Positions 34,725 to 44,340 are shown, numbered from the stretch's first letter. The stretch is 64,000 nt of DNA from Pseudomonas sp. DG56-2 (GCF_004803755.1 NZ_CP032311.1:1442501-1506500); one strand, 5' to 3'. Numbers and translations: made by a program. Notes: generated by a model not told the origin, from the sequence alone.

Positions 34725-35510
34725 TTACTCGGCGATTTGTAGATGACGCGCTGCGGTGTACACGTAGCGGACTTTTTCATACTCGAATGGCGAGTTCAGT
34801 TGCCCATAGCGGAAGTTGGTGGTGTAGCGCTTGTCGATCGCGCGCAAAATCCACACTTCTGGATGGTTGCTGCTGACTTCGGCGACATTGAGGTAATTGA
34901 TCCAGTTCTCAGCGCTGTAATCGACCACCAGCCCGCTGGTGTCACGCAAGTTCGAAGGGCCCAGGATTGGCAACATCAAGTAAGGACCGTCCGGCACGCC
35001 GTAGAAACCCAGGGTCTGACCGAAGTCTTCGCCTTGGTAGGGCAAGCCCATTTTCGTTGCCGGGTCCCACAGCCCGCCAACGCCGATGGTGGTATTGAGC
35101 AGCAAGCGTGCGGTGATCTCCATTGAGCGCTGGCCCTTGAACTGCAGCAGGCTGTTGAGCAAGTTGGGCACATCGCTCAGGTTGCTGAAGAAGTTGCTGA
35201 CCCCGGTGCGCACAAAGCTTGGGGTGATGTAGCGATAGCCATCGACTACTGGCAGGAACACCCACTGATCGAAGCGATAGTTGAAGTGGTATATCCGCCG
35301 GTTCATCGACTCCAGCGGGTCGTAGACGTTGAGTGCCGCCAGGGTAGAGCGTTCGAACTCTCGCTGGTCCAGCCCCGGGTTGAATTTCAATTCCTTGAGT
35401 GGCTCGGTGAAGCCATCGGCTTCGACCACGCTGGCACGCGGCGCGACTTCATCAGCCTGGGCCAGGGCGCTGGCAAACAGTGCGGTGGCAATCAATAGGT
35501 GTTTAACCAC
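34725..35510 (-). CDS. mlaA: MlaA/VacJ-family outer-membrane protein without a lipobox
   Basis: The 261-aa protein has the MlaA core (YDPLESMNRRIYHFNYRFDQ, GVGGLWDPATKMGLP, YLMLPILGPSNLRD). MlaA removes misplaced phospholipid from the outer leaflet of the outer membrane. The N-terminus MVKHLLIATALFASALAQADE is a normal signal peptide with no Cys, so it should not be lipidated as MlaA of enterobacteria is. The GTG start overlaps the stop of the upstream hydrolase gene by 8 bases. The Mla ABC genes are not in the window. Confidence 0.88.
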   Translation of the reverse strand: MVKHLLIATALFASALAQADEVAPRASVVEADGFTEPLKELKFNPGLDQREFERSTLAALNVYDPLESMNRRIYHFNYRFDQWVFLPVVDGYRYITPSFVRTGVSNFFSNLSDVPNLLNSLLQFKGQRSMEITARLLLNTTIGVGGLWDPATKMGLPYQGEDFGQTLGFYGVPDGPYLMLPILGPSNLRDTSGLVVDYSAENWINYLNVAEVSSNHPEVWILRAIDKRYTTNFRYGQLNSPFEYEKVRYVYTAARHLQIAE

Positions 35511-36801
35511 GGAAAAACTCCAGCATGGCGTCGCTGTTGACGCGGTAGTTGAGGTTGCCGCAATGGCCGCCGTGGGGGTAAAGGGTCAAGCGATCGCCAA
35601 AGGTCTTGCGCAAAAAGCCAATGTCGCCGGGGCCGAGAATGACGTCATCAGCGTTGTGCATCACGGCTATTTTCGGGCTTTTTTGCAGGTAGTCCTGGAG
35701 CGCATAGAGGCTGACCTGATCGACCAGTTGCAACAAGCTGCCGCCATCGGTGCGTGCGCGCCACATGGGAATGACCTGGTCGGTCAGGTAGCAGTCGAAG
35801 TCACATTGCAGCGCACGCTTGAAAAACGGCGTGAGGCTACTGCCCTCGGTAATCGGATACTTGGGCGGAATGATCAGCCCGCGACGATTGATCAGATCGG
35901 AGGTGAAGGCGATGTCGGCGGCAGAGAAGCGAAACGAGGTGCCGATGAGCATTGCCATCTGTTCGTTGCTCAGATGTTGCCGCGATTGCTGGAAGTCATA
36001 GAGCAGGGCGTCGTTGAGGTCGATGTAGCCTTTCTGCTGGAAGTAGCGGGTGAGCTTGCTCAGTACCAGTTCATAGAAGGTGGTGCTGGTGCTGACGCCC
36101 TTGACCTCGGTTTGCACCATCTTGTCGAGGTTGCTGATCGAGGTGTACAGATTGACAGGTGGGTTGAGCAGCAGCACGCGCTTGAAGTTGAAGCTGCGTC
36201 GGGTTTCATCCAGGTGACTGACGAACGCGGCATCCAGTGCCCCCAGGCTGTAACCACTGAGGTAGTACTCGGTCACCGGCAATCGCGGATGTTGGGCGCG
36301 CACAGCTTGCATGACCCGGTAGAGGTCTTCGGCATCGTCCTGGCTAATGCCCGGCGTGGCGTAGCGCGACGCCGAGGTGATGAAGTCGAAGCTGGTTGGC
36401 GAGGACAACTGCACCACGTGGTAACCGGCTTTGTAAAAAAGCCGCTTGAGGTATTCGTTGATACTGCTGGAGTAGGGTGCGCCTGTACCGGCAATGAGAA
36501 ATATCAGGGGGGCCGGGTGGTCTTGTCTAGCCAGGCGGTACTTGAGTTTCTTCACTGCCCAGAAATTATCGGGGAGGGTGAAGGCACGCTCCGGACGCAG
36601 ATTCAGGCTGTAGTCGGATTGAGAGATATCATCGTCGGTGGGCAATTCCGGACGTAGGTCCGGGGGCGTGGTGGCGATGGTCGCTTCAAACGGATTGGTC
36701 AGCGGATAGCCGTAACTGGCGGCATCGATATCTTGTGCCGAAGCGGACGCACTCAGGAAAATGCCGCCCGCGAGGGCAGCGAGGCGTAGTAATCGAAGCA
36801 T
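35503..36801 (-). CDS. Periplasmic alpha/beta-hydrolase-like protein coupled to mlaA
   Basis: This 432-aa protein has a signal peptide (MLRLLRLAALAGGIFLSASASA) and a probable alpha/beta hydrolase fold. The nucleophile elbow is GYSLG (about residue 187), and the C-terminal part has an Asp (HNADDVI) and a His (PHGGHCG) in the right order for a triad. The substrate is unknown. Its overlap with mlaA suggests a role in envelope lipid handling, which is inferred from context. The start at 36801 is chosen for the signal peptide. Confidence 0.78.
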   Translation of the reverse strand: MLRLLRLAALAGGIFLSASASAQDIDAASYGYPLTNPFEATIATTPPDLRPELPTDDDISQSDYSLNLRPERAFTLPDNFWAVKKLKYRLARQDHPAPLIFLIAGTGAPYSSSINEYLKRLFYKAGYHVVQLSSPTSFDFITSASRYATPGISQDDAEDLYRVMQAVRAQHPRLPVTEYYLSGYSLGALDAAFVSHLDETRRSFNFKRVLLLNPPVNLYTSISNLDKMVQTEVKGVSTSTTFYELVLSKLTRYFQQKGYIDLNDALLYDFQQSRQHLSNEQMAMLIGTSFRFSAADIAFTSDLINRRGLIIPPKYPITEGSSLTPFFKRALQCDFDCYLTDQVIPMWRARTDGGSLLQLVDQVSLYALQDYLQKSPKIAVMHNADDVILGPGDIGFLRKTFGDRLTLYPHGGHCGNLNYRVNSDAMLEFFRG

Positions 36802-37044
36802 GACGGATCCCCAAAAAAGGCAACTGCAAATTGCGTAACGCAGGCTAGGACCATGATGTCCCTGGCAAAGTTGCCTGGCGCTCCGGCATTTATCGTCCCA
36901 GATGTTGCCGCTTTCATCTGTAGTGCGGCAACAATTGGTTCCATTTATCTTCAGTTCAAAGTAGCCGAGCTTGGCGCTTTTGCCTTGCATAGACGGCTCG
37001 GACCATTATGCTGGGCGCCGAATTCGAAGATTCCGGAGCATTGC

Positions 37045-37407
37045 ATGTCTCGCCGTTTGCCGCTGATCCTATTGTTGCTATTTGTGCCCTTGTGGCTAGC
37101 GGCCAGTTACGGGGTGCGTTATGTGCTGATGGAAGATGCCCAATGGGTGGGTATCTGTGCCGAGCAGGCGCAACTGTGGGAATGCCAGGCACGCTCTACT
37201 TTGGGGTTGATGATTCACTTTCGGGTTATCGCCTGGACCGCGCTCGGTCTTGCGTTACTGGCACAAGTGCTGCCTGCCCGAGCGGGTTGGTGCCTGGCGG
37301 TACTGGCCTTGGTCTTCGGGATTCCGGCGCTGGTTTTGTACACCGCCAGCATCGCGGTGTTTGCAGTGGTACTGGCAGGATTGCGCCTGGTGCGCCGCTC
37401 GCGCTAA
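37045..37407 (+). CDS. Small hydrophobic membrane protein
   Basis: This 120-aa protein has three or four hydrophobic helices (MSRRLPLILLLLFVPLWLAA at the start, two more near 55-110) and a periplasmic-looking segment with two Cys (GICAEQAQLWECQAR). No known family is recognised. The ATG follows CGGAGC at good spacing. It is divergent from the hydrolase gene and ends next to a REP-like element. Confidence 0.75.
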   Translation: MSRRLPLILLLLFVPLWLAASYGVRYVLMEDAQWVGICAEQAQLWECQARSTLGLMIHFRVIAWTALGLALLAQVLPARAGWCLAVLALVFGIPALVLYTASIAVFAVVLAGLRLVRRSR

Positions 37408-37420
37408 TGAAGAATTCTCC

Positions 37421-37481
37421 CTCGTGGGAGCCGATTCAGCCGCGAAGGACTGCATAGCAGTCCCATCGCGGGCAAGAGCGG
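37421..37481. repeat. REP-like element between convergent genes
   Basis: The segment contains the putida REP words CGTGGGAGC, CAGCCGCGAAGG and CATCGCGGGCAAG, plus the dyad GGACTGC-ATA-GCAGTCC (37447-37463). It lies between the small membrane protein and the GH17 gene, which end toward each other, and may serve as a terminator. Confidence 0.65.
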
Positions 37482-37511
37482 CCTCAAAAGACGCGCTCTC
37501 CCAACCTTGCG

Positions 37512-39068
37512 TTATCCCTGAACACGAGCCCGTAGACTGCGCCACAACGCCGCTACCATCAGCACACTGACGCCCGCCCATACCAGCGCCTGCTGGTTGC
37601 TCAAACCTTCACGGTACAGTTGCGGGGCGATACCTGCGCCAACAATAAAGGCCAGCAAGGCTATTTCTGCCCGCGGTCCGCGCACCGGACGCAGCAGGTA
37701 GACCACCGCCGGCAGAATCAATGCAGCGCTCGGGAAGCTGCGATAGCGCGGGTCAAACACCAGCGCCAGCATGCTCACCGCCGCAGCAAAACCTGCCGCC
37801 AGCAGCCACCAGCCAGCGCGCGCCTCAAGCCAGACAAAGAGCCGCTCGCGCCATCCGTCACGTTGCGCCAGCGCCAGCGCCGCGTGGGCCAGGACAAGCA
37901 GGTTCAACCCCGCCAGCAACACCGCCCAGATCCATTCGCCAACAAAGCGGCTGTTGATTCGTACCAGCTCACCCCAAAGACCAAGGCTCGCGGCACCAAG
38001 GGCTGCCAGTATCGGCAGCAACAAGGCTGCGCGGGTGCCGCGTACACGACCGGCCAGCAGCAGAGTGGCAGCAAACACCAGTACGCCTGCGATCAACCAT
38101 TGAGGCCAGAACAGCAGATTGCTCACCGGGCCTTCGAGAATGCCCTTGTCCTGGCGGTCTGCATCGTACAGGCCCCAGTAACCCCCTACCGCGCCTTCGC
38201 TGGCACGTTTCCAGGGTTGGTCGAAGGCTTCGATCAGGTTGTAATGCCAGCCGTTCTGTTCGGCCATGGTGACGAAACCGCGAATGAACCGCGCTTCATT
38301 CACCCGGCTAGGCAATGCGGTTTCGCGTTGGCGACCCTCACTGGGCCATCCGGTTTCACCGATGACGATATCCTTGGGCGCAAAGCGGTTGCCGAACACC
38401 TGGCGAATCTCACCGACGTGCACCAGGGCATCGTCGATGCCCTTGGGATCATCTTCCCAGTAAGGCAGCAGGTGGATGGTGAGAAAGTCTACGGTGGGGG
38501 CGATTTCCGGATGCTGCAGCCAGAACTCCCAGACGTCGGCATACGTCACCGGCACACTGACCTGGCTTTTCACCTGTTTGATCAATGCAGCCAATTGCGG
38601 GCCGGTCACTTCCTTGCGCAGCAGGGCTTCGTTGCCGACGATTACTGCTTTGACCACATCCGGGTTGGCGTTGGCCGAGGCAATCAGGGCGTTGACCTCT
38701 TTTTGCGTATCGACCGGATTGGCGTTGATCCAGGCGCCGAGCATGACTTTCAAGCCATGCTTGCGAGCAAGCTCGGGAATGGCCTCCAGCCCCGTCATCG
38801 AATAGGTGCGAATGCATTCGAAGCGCTGGGAAAGCAATGCCAGGTCGGCGTCCATGCGCGCCGGGCGCAGTTTGAATGGCTGGTCGAACGGCGATTGGTC
38901 CTTGTCGAACGGGGTGTAGGAGGCGCACTGCAATTTGTGCGAGGCACTGGCGGCATCCGGCAGGACCACCGGCTGGCCCAGTCCATACCAGAGGCCTGCC
39001 AATGCAAACAGGCCAAGCAGGCAGGCGAATAGATACGGCAACAAGGGGAAGCGGGCAGTCGGGGACAT
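37512..39068 (-). CDS. GH17 family membrane-bound beta-1,3-glucan transglycosylase/hydrolase
   Basis: The 518-aa protein has an N-terminal membrane anchor, a GH17 domain (about 40-290) with the acid/base Glu in IVGNEALL and the nucleophile Glu in IGETGWPS, and about eight C-terminal hydrophobic helices. GH17-plus-membrane proteins of pseudomonads act on beta-glucans and are linked to cyclic or branched glucan synthesis in the periplasm. The start at 39068 gives a compact N-terminus; the frame remains open further upstream. No glucan synthase gene adjoins it. Confidence 0.88.
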   Translation of the reverse strand: MSPTARFPLLPYLFACLLGLFALAGLWYGLGQPVVLPDAASASHKLQCASYTPFDKDQSPFDQPFKLRPARMDADLALLSQRFECIRTYSMTGLEAIPELARKHGLKVMLGAWINANPVDTQKEVNALIASANANPDVVKAVIVGNEALLRKEVTGPQLAALIKQVKSQVSVPVTYADVWEFWLQHPEIAPTVDFLTIHLLPYWEDDPKGIDDALVHVGEIRQVFGNRFAPKDIVIGETGWPSEGRQRETALPSRVNEARFIRGFVTMAEQNGWHYNLIEAFDQPWKRASEGAVGGYWGLYDADRQDKGILEGPVSNLLFWPQWLIAGVLVFAATLLLAGRVRGTRAALLLPILAALGAASLGLWGELVRINSRFVGEWIWAVLLAGLNLLVLAHAALALAQRDGWRERLFVWLEARAGWWLLAAGFAAAVSMLALVFDPRYRSFPSAALILPAVVYLLRPVRGPRAEIALLAFIVGAGIAPQLYREGLSNQQALVWAGVSVLMVAALWRSLRARVQG

Positions 39069-39292
39069 GGATCGGACCGTCAGGGAGCAAAGCCGCCAAT
39101 AGTACCTGCAAATGAGCCGGGCTAAAGCCTTGGGCGGAAAACTTGGCCAGGCTGCATGTTGCTTCATGTAACGGCACTAGTTGCTGGCGATGTGATGTCG
39201 CTTCTCGATGCCTAAAGGTCGTTGCCAGAGCAGGTCAGAGGGCGGTAGCGGTTGATGATGCAACTTCCGTGACGTGACGAGGGGAAGCTTTG

Positions 39293-40141
39293 ATGAAAAT
39301 GCGACGACTCCTGGGGGTGGGCACAGCCCTGGTAATGGCCATTGGCGCTGCACACGCGTCGGCCAAGGAAGTGAGCATCGGCTACGTCGATGGGTGGTCT
39401 GACAGTGTCGCCACCACCAACGTGGCTGCCGAAGTGATCAGGCAGAAGCTCGGTTATGACGTCAAACTGCAGGCCGTCGCCACCGGCATCATGTGGCAGG
39501 GTGTTGCCACCGGGAAGCTCGACGCCATGCTCTCGGCCTGGTTGCCGGTCACCCATGGTGATTACTGGACCAAGAACAAAGATAACGTTGTCGACTACGG
39601 CCCCAACTTCAAAGACGCCAAGATCGGCCTGATCGTCCCCGAGTACGTCAAGGCACAATCGCTGGCCGATCTGAAGACTGACGACAGCTTCAAACACAAA
39701 ATCGTCGGCATCGATGCAGGCTCGGGGGTGATGCTCAAGACCGATCAGGCGATCAAGGACTACGACCTGACCGGCTACAAACTGCAGGCCAGCTCCGGCG
39801 CAGCGATGACCGCCGAACTGGGCCGCGCCTATGCCAAGCAGCAATCCATCGCCGTCACCGGTTGGGTGCCGCACTGGATGTTTGCCAAGTGGAAACTCAA
39901 GTTCCTCGACGATCCGAAAGGCGTTTATGGCGCCGCTGAAACGGTCAACAGCATCGGCAGTAAAGACCTGGATAAGAAGGCGCCCGAAGTCGCGGCCTTC
40001 CTGAAGAAGTTCCAGTGGCAGTCCAAGGATGAAATCGGCGAGGTCATGTTGGCCATTCAAGAGGGCGCAAAGCCTGAAGCTGCAGCCAAGGAATGGGTGG
40101 CCAAACACCCCGAACGCGTCGCGGAATGGATCGCCAAATAA
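39293..40141 (+). CDS. Glycine betaine-type ABC binding protein, unaccompanied
   Basis: The 282-aa protein has a signal peptide (MKMRRLLGVGTALVMAIGAAHASA) and an OpuAC/ProX-like fold with aromatic residues for a quaternary ammonium cage (GYVDGWSD, LSAWLPVTHGDYW, TGWVPHWMFAKW). It delivers betaine or a related compound to an importer. No permease or ATPase gene adjoins it, so it probably serves a transporter encoded elsewhere, as the betaine and carnitine binding proteins of pseudomonads do. GAGGGG is the ribosome site. A hairpin terminator follows. Confidence 0.9.
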   Translation: MKMRRLLGVGTALVMAIGAAHASAKEVSIGYVDGWSDSVATTNVAAEVIRQKLGYDVKLQAVATGIMWQGVATGKLDAMLSAWLPVTHGDYWTKNKDNVVDYGPNFKDAKIGLIVPEYVKAQSLADLKTDDSFKHKIVGIDAGSGVMLKTDQAIKDYDLTGYKLQASSGAAMTAELGRAYAKQQSIAVTGWVPHWMFAKWKLKFLDDPKGVYGAAETVNSIGSKDLDKKAPEVAAFLKKFQWQSKDEIGEVMLAIQEGAKPEAAAKEWVAKHPERVAEWIAK

Positions 40142-40174
40142 TAGCCTGAAGCCTCTATCGCGCACCCTCCAGGG

Positions 40175-40205
40175 CCGCAGCACTGACAACAGTGCTGCGG
40201 TCCTT
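40175..40205 (+). terminator. Terminator of the betaine-binding protein gene
   Basis: CCGCAGCACT/AGTGCTGCGG is a perfect 10-bp stem with loop GACAAC, followed by a short TCCTTG run, 33 bases after the stop. Confidence 0.75.
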
Positions 40206-40333
40206 GTCGTTCCTGGCTATTACCGAATCGGTAAAACAGTTTTGCATCTAAGACTAAGGTCGTCTGGAGTGCGTCCAAAGGCAGCATAAAGTGGAGCGGG
40301 TACTACCTAATCTGTGCTGCGAGGACAAAAACA

Positions 40334-40645
40334 ATGAACGACAGCATTTATCTCTCGATACAAAACAGCCCGCGGTTCAAGGAGCTGGTGTCAAAACGCG
40401 AACGTTTCGCCTGGATTCTCTCGGCGATCATGCTCGGTCTCTACTCCGCTTTCATCCTGTTGATCGCTTATGGCCCGCATGTATTGGGTGCCAAGCTCAG
40501 CCCTGACTCTTCGATTACCTGGGGAATCCCCCTCGGTGTTGGCCTGATCCTTTCGGCATTCGTGCTGACGGCGATCTATGTGCGTCGCGCCAACGGCGAG
40601 TTCGACGAGATGAACAAAGCGATTCTCAAGGAGGCACAGCAATGA
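40334..40645 (+). CDS. yjcH: DUF485 inner-membrane protein YjcH
   Basis: This 103-aa protein has two hydrophobic helices and the DUF485 start ([27 protein letters not shown]). It is the usual small partner of ActP-type acetate permeases. The stop overlaps the actP start (ATGA), indicating coupling. A ribosome site GAGGA lies near 40319. Acetyl-CoA synthetase, often next to it in enterobacteria, is absent here. Confidence 0.93.
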   Translation: MNDSIYLSIQNSPRFKELVSKRERFAWILSAIMLGLYSAFILLIAYGPHVLGAKLSPDSSITWGIPLGVGLILSAFVLTAIYVRRANGEFDEMNKAILKEAQQ

Positions 40646-42300
40646 TCCGGCGTCTTCTGGCAACTCTGGCCTTCGGCGTTTTCGCACCTGCCGTCTGGGC
40701 CGCCGACGCCCTTACCGGCGAGGTGCACAAGCAACCTTTGAACATGGCTGCGATCCTCATGTTCGTCGCCTTCGTCGGTGCAACGCTGTGCATCACCTAC
40801 TGGGCTTCCAAGCGCAACAACTCTGCCTCCGACTACTACGCAGCCGGCGGCCGTATCACCGGTTTCCAGAACGGCCTGGCGATTGCCGGTGACTACATGT
40901 CGGCAGCCTCCTTCCTGGGTATTTCCGCCCTGGTGTTCACCTCTGGCTACGATGGCCTGATCTACTCGATCGGCTTTCTGGTCGGCTGGCCGATCATTCT
41001 CTTCCTGATTGCCGAGCGCCTGCGTAACCTCGGTAAATACACCTTTGCCGACGTCGCCTCGTATCGCCTTGGCCAGAAAGAAATCCGCACCCTGTCGGCC
41101 TCAGGCTCGCTGGTGGTGGTGGCGTTCTACCTGATCGCGCAAATGGTGGGTGCTGGCAAGCTGATCCAGCTGCTGTTCGGTCTGGACTACCATGTCGCAG
41201 TGATTCTGGTCGGTATCCTGATGTGCATGTACGTGCTGTTCGGCGGCATGCTGGCCACCACCTGGGTGCAGATCATCAAGGCCGTACTGTTGCTCTCCGG
41301 TGCCAGCTTCATGGCGCTGATGGTAATGAAACACGTCAACTTCGACTTCAACGCCCTGTTCTCCCAAGCCATTGATGTTCACCCTAAAGGTGAAGCAATC
41401 ATGAGCCCTGGCGGATTGGTCAAAGATCCTATTTCGGCGTTCTCGCTCGGTCTGGCACTGATGTTCGGTACCGCTGGCTTGCCGCACATCCTGATGCGCT
41501 TCTTCACCGTCAGCGATGCCAAGGAAGCACGCAAGAGCGTTCTCTACGCGACTGGTTTCATCGGTTACTTCTACATCCTGACCTTTATCATCGGCTTCGG
41601 CGCGATTCTGCTGGTCAGCACCAACCCGGACTTCAAGGACGCCGCTGGCGCCCTGATCGGCGGCAACAACATGGCAGCGGTGCACCTGGCTGACGCCGTC
41701 GGTGGCAGCGTGTTCCTCGGCTTCATTTCGGCGGTTGCCTTCGCGACCATTCTGGCAGTAGTGGCCGGCCTGACCCTGGCCGGTGCTTCCGCGGTGTCCC
41801 ATGACCTGTACGCCAGCGTGATCAAGAAGGGCAAGGCGAACGAGAAAGATGAAATCCGTGTCTCGAAAATCACCACCATTGCCCTGGCAATTCTGGCGAT
41901 CGGCCTGGGTATTCTTTTCGAAAGCCAGAACATTGCCTTCATGGTCGGCCTGGCGTTCTCGATTGCTGCCAGCTGCAACTTCCCGGTACTGCTGCTCTCG
42001 ATGTACTGGAAAAAACTGACCACCCGTGGCGCCATGATCGGTGGCTGGTTGGGTCTGATCAGCGCCGTGGCACTGATGATTCTCGGCCCAACCATCTGGG
42101 TGCAAATCCTCGGTCACGAGAAAGCGATCTACCCGTACGAGTACCCCGCACTGTTCTCGATGCTGATTGCCTTCGCAGGGATCTGGTTCTTCTCGATCAC
42201 TGACAAGTCCAAGGCAGCTGACGAGGAACGTGCGTTGTTCTTCCCACAGTTTGTTCGTTCACAGACTGGCTTGGGTGCCAGCGGTGCAGTCTCGCACTAA
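40642..42300 (+). CDS. actP: Cation/acetate symporter ActP
   Basis: The 552-aa sodium:solute symporter has a cleavable or first hydrophobic segment, then about 13 helices. Family motifs include [20 protein letters not shown] near the start and [15 protein letters not shown] in the middle. It imports acetate and other short monocarboxylates. It follows yjcH with a 4-base overlap. A strong hairpin follows the stop at 42306. Confidence 0.95.
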   Translation: MIRRLLATLAFGVFAPAVWAADALTGEVHKQPLNMAAILMFVAFVGATLCITYWASKRNNSASDYYAAGGRITGFQNGLAIAGDYMSAASFLGISALVFTSGYDGLIYSIGFLVGWPIILFLIAERLRNLGKYTFADVASYRLGQKEIRTLSASGSLVVVAFYLIAQMVGAGKLIQLLFGLDYHVAVILVGILMCMYVLFGGMLATTWVQIIKAVLLLSGASFMALMVMKHVNFDFNALFSQAIDVHPKGEAIMSPGGLVKDPISAFSLGLALMFGTAGLPHILMRFFTVSDAKEARKSVLYATGFIGYFYILTFIIGFGAILLVSTNPDFKDAAGALIGGNNMAAVHLADAVGGSVFLGFISAVAFATILAVVAGLTLAGASAVSHDLYASVIKKGKANEKDEIRVSKITTIALAILAIGLGILFESQNIAFMVGLAFSIAASCNFPVLLLSMYWKKLTTRGAMIGGWLGLISAVALMILGPTIWVQILGHEKAIYPYEYPALFSMLIAFAGIWFFSITDKSKAADEERALFFPQFVRSQTGLGASGAVSH

Positions 42301-42305
42301 GTAAC

Positions 42306-42335
42306 AAGGCAGCCCCTGGGTTCAGGGGCTGCCTT
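42306..42335 (+). terminator. Terminator of yjcH-actP
   Basis: A perfect 13-bp stem AAGGCAGCCCCTG/CAGGGGCTGCCTT with a GGTT loop begins five bases after the actP stop. The following TTATTAA is a weak T tract. Confidence 0.8.
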
Positions 42336-42358
42336 ATTAATCACCAACTGAACACCTC

Positions 42359-42407
42359 AAGCCGCACGTTACTGCAGTCTGTGTACTGCGTTGGCGTGCG
42401 GCTTTTT
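42359..42407 (+). terminator. Second terminator after actP
   Basis: AAGCCGCACG pairs with CGTGCGGCTT around a loop of about 26 nt and is followed by TTTTT. It backs up the first hairpin. On the other strand it lies just after the DUF3309 gene, though no T tract faces that way. Confidence 0.75.
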
Positions 42408-42414
42408 GCTGTGT

Positions 42415-42567
42415 CTAGATTTTGCCTAGTAGCAATAGGATCAACAGAATAATAAGAACCGTACCGATGATACCGGACGGGCCATAGCCCCAACTTCTGG
42501 AGTGCGGGAAGACGGGTAAACCACCGATCAGCAGCAGTATCAGAATGATGATGAGAATGGTGCCCAT
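42415..42567 (-). CDS. DUF3309 family small hydrophobic protein
   Basis: The 50-aa peptide MGTILIIILILLLIGGLPVF... has two hydrophobic runs flanking a polar centre (PHSRSWGYGPSG), the DUF3309 pattern. Function is unknown; members are common in bacteria with stress-inducible expression suspected. The ATG at 42567 follows AAGGAA; the frame extends 15 codons upstream but without the family start. Confidence 0.8.
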   Translation of the reverse strand: MGTILIIILILLLIGGLPVFPHSRSWGYGPSGIIGTVLIILLILLLLGKI

Positions 42568-42796
42568 GGCAATTTCCTTGTTTGACTTGAGGGAGTAGGC
42601 GTATCGGTACAATCCATCTAATCGGTCATGGGTTTCATGCCCGCTTGTTAATTCCGACTCCTGTGCGCAGCGAAAAGTTTAATTCTGCTTTCATCGCTGT
42701 TTGCCTGTGCCATTCAGCATCCTGATAGAGCGTGGGGGCTGCCCATGCCTTCGCTACACTGGCGCTAACTTTCAGAACGGTACAAGGCATCCGTCT

Positions 42797-43609
42797 ATGC
42801 AAAATCGCATGATGATTACTGGCGCAGGCTCGGGCCTGGGTCGGGAGATCGCGCTACGTTGGGCGCGCGAGGGCTGGCAACTGGCGTTGGCGGATGTCAA
42901 CGAGGCTGGCCTCAAGGAAACCCTGGTATTGGTCAGCCAGGCGGGCGGCCAGGGTTTCGTGCAGCGCTGCGATGTGCGCGACTACAGCCAACTGACTGCA
43001 CTGGCCCAGGCCTGCGAGGAAAAGTTTGGCGGTATCGACGTCATCGTCAACAACGCAGGTGTTGCTGCCGGTGGCTTCTTTGCTGAGTTGTCGCTGGAGG
43101 ATTGGGAGTGGCAGCTGTCGATCAACCTGATGGGCGTGGTCAAGGGCTGCAAGGCATTTCTACCGATGCTCGAACGCAGCAAAGGCCGGATCATCAATAT
43201 TGCCTCGATGGCGGCGTTGATGCAGGGGCCGGCCATGAGCAACTACAACGTGGCCAAGGCGGGTGTGCTGGCGCTTTCGGAAAGCCTGTTGATTGAGCTA
43301 CGCCAGCAGCAAGTCGCCGTGCACGTGGTGTGTCCGTCGTTCTTCCAGACCAACCTGCTGGACTCGTTCCGGGGCCCGACCCCGGCGATGAAGGCGCAAG
43401 TCGGCAAGCTGCTTGAAAGTTCGCCGATTACCGCCGCCGATATCGCCGAGTACATCTACCAGCAGGTTGCTCAGGGCCAGTTCCTGATTCTGCCTCACGA
43501 GCAGGGACGCGAAGCCTGGAAGCTCAAGCAGCGCAACCCGCAACTGATCTATGACGAGATGGCCGTCATGGCAGAAAAAATGCGCGCCAAAGCCAAGCAC
43601 GCGGTGTAA
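42797..43609 (+). CDS. Short-chain dehydrogenase/reductase
   Basis: The 270-aa protein has the SDR cofactor motif [10 protein letters not shown] (about 8-17), NNAGVAAG (about 83), the catalytic Ser in NIASMAAL and YNVAKAG (YxxxK). The Asp after the second strand (ADVNEAG) suggests NAD(H) preference. The substrate is unknown. About 229 bases separate it from the divergent DUF3309 gene and hold no obvious motif. Confidence 0.9.
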   Translation: MQNRMMITGAGSGLGREIALRWAREGWQLALADVNEAGLKETLVLVSQAGGQGFVQRCDVRDYSQLTALAQACEEKFGGIDVIVNNAGVAAGGFFAELSLEDWEWQLSINLMGVVKGCKAFLPMLERSKGRIINIASMAALMQGPAMSNYNVAKAGVLALSESLLIELRQQQVAVHVVCPSFFQTNLLDSFRGPTPAMKAQVGKLLESSPITAADIAEYIYQQVAQGQFLILPHEQGREAWKLKQRNPQLIYDEMAVMAEKMRAKAKHAV

Positions 43610-43689
43610 TACAGGCGGGGTGCATGCCACTGGCGCGGGACCTGATCGGCTATCCTAGGGCCCTGTTCAGTTGGCGCGGGATTCCCGGT

Positions 43690-44022
43690 GTGATCAATTA
43701 CGTGTTGTTTTTTCTGGCGGCGGTTTTTGAAATCGCCGGTTGCTACGCCTTTTACATGTGGCTGCGATTAGGCAAAAGCGGCTGGTGGATTGCGCCAGCG
43801 CTTTTGAGCCTGACCCTGTTCGCGCTGATTCTGACGCGCGTCGAAGCGGCCTATGCCGGGCGCGCCTACGCCGCCTACGGTGGGATCTATATCGTCACTT
43901 CATTGCTCTGGCTGGCGCTGGTCGAGCGGGCGCGGCCCTTGGGTAGCGACTGGATCGGTGCGTTGCTGTGTGTGCTGGGCGCAAGCATCATCGTGCTGGG
44001 GCCACGGTTGCAGAGTGCCTGA
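43690..44022 (+). CDS. UPF0060 (YnfA-like) membrane protein
   Basis: The 110-aa protein has four hydrophobic helices and the UPF0060 motifs [14 protein letters not shown] and [16 protein letters not shown]. It belongs to the small-transporter superfamily near SMR proteins; substrate unknown. The GTG at 43690 reproduces the usual 110-residue length; an ATG at 43624 would add 22 unlike residues. Confidence 0.9.
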   Translation: MINYVLFFLAAVFEIAGCYAFYMWLRLGKSGWWIAPALLSLTLFALILTRVEAAYAGRAYAAYGGIYIVTSLLWLALVERARPLGSDWIGALLCVLGASIIVLGPRLQSA

Positions 44023-44144
44023 GCTGGCTCAGACGTCGAAAATCTGTAGGAGTTATCGCCAGATTTAGTGGGATCGGTCTATTTGACCAGCGGAGTATTG
44101 AAGCGCTCTGACACCCCGTGCAGTCTCCGAATTCTCAGCTTAGT

Positions 44145-44155
44145 GGAGGATCGGA
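44145..44155 (+). promoter_or_regulatory. Cluster of GGA motifs at the rsmI ribosome site
   Basis: Three GGA triplets (44145, 44148, 44153) lie within 11 bases directly before the ATG at 44158, with further GGAs at about 44049, 44070 and 44092. GGA is the core of Rsm/Csr binding sites, so auto- or cross-repression by Rsm proteins is plausible. One of the GGAs is also the Shine-Dalgarno. Confidence 0.5.
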
Positions 44156-44157
44156 GC

Positions 44158-44340
44158 ATGTTGGTAATAGGCCGCGAAGTTGGCGAAGTCATCACTATTG
44201 ACGAGAAAATCAAGGTCAAGGTGCTGTCGGTGGAGGGCAATGTGGTGCGCTTTGGTATCAGTGCACCCCGTGAAATCGAAGTGCACCGCGCCGAGATCTA
44301 CCGACGAATAGCCGAAAAGGTAGCCAAGAACCCGAGTTGA
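44158..44340 (+). CDS. rsmI: CsrA-family post-transcriptional regulator RsmI
   Basis: The 60-aa protein MLVIGREVGEVITIDEKIKV... has the five-strand CsrA fold, the RNA-contacting N-terminus and the C-terminal segment IEVHRAEIYRRI. It differs from RsmA/RsmE, which begin MLILTR, and matches the RsmI paralogue of pseudomonads. It binds GGA motifs in mRNA leaders and blocks translation, affecting biofilm and secondary metabolism. The stop meets the convergent yheU stop without a gap. Confidence 0.88.
   Translation: MLVIGREVGEVITIDEKIKVKVLSVEGNVVRFGISAPREIEVHRAEIYRRIAEKVAKNPS

Noticed and set aside
35329..36657. 442-codon plus-strand ORF opposite the hydrolase and mlaA
   Set aside because: It runs through the coupled overlap of two genes with signal peptides and shows no domain.
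37620..39032. 470-codon plus-strand ORF opposite the GH17 gene
   Set aside because: Low-complexity Arg/Gln/Ala-rich translation typical of a shadow of a membrane protein gene.
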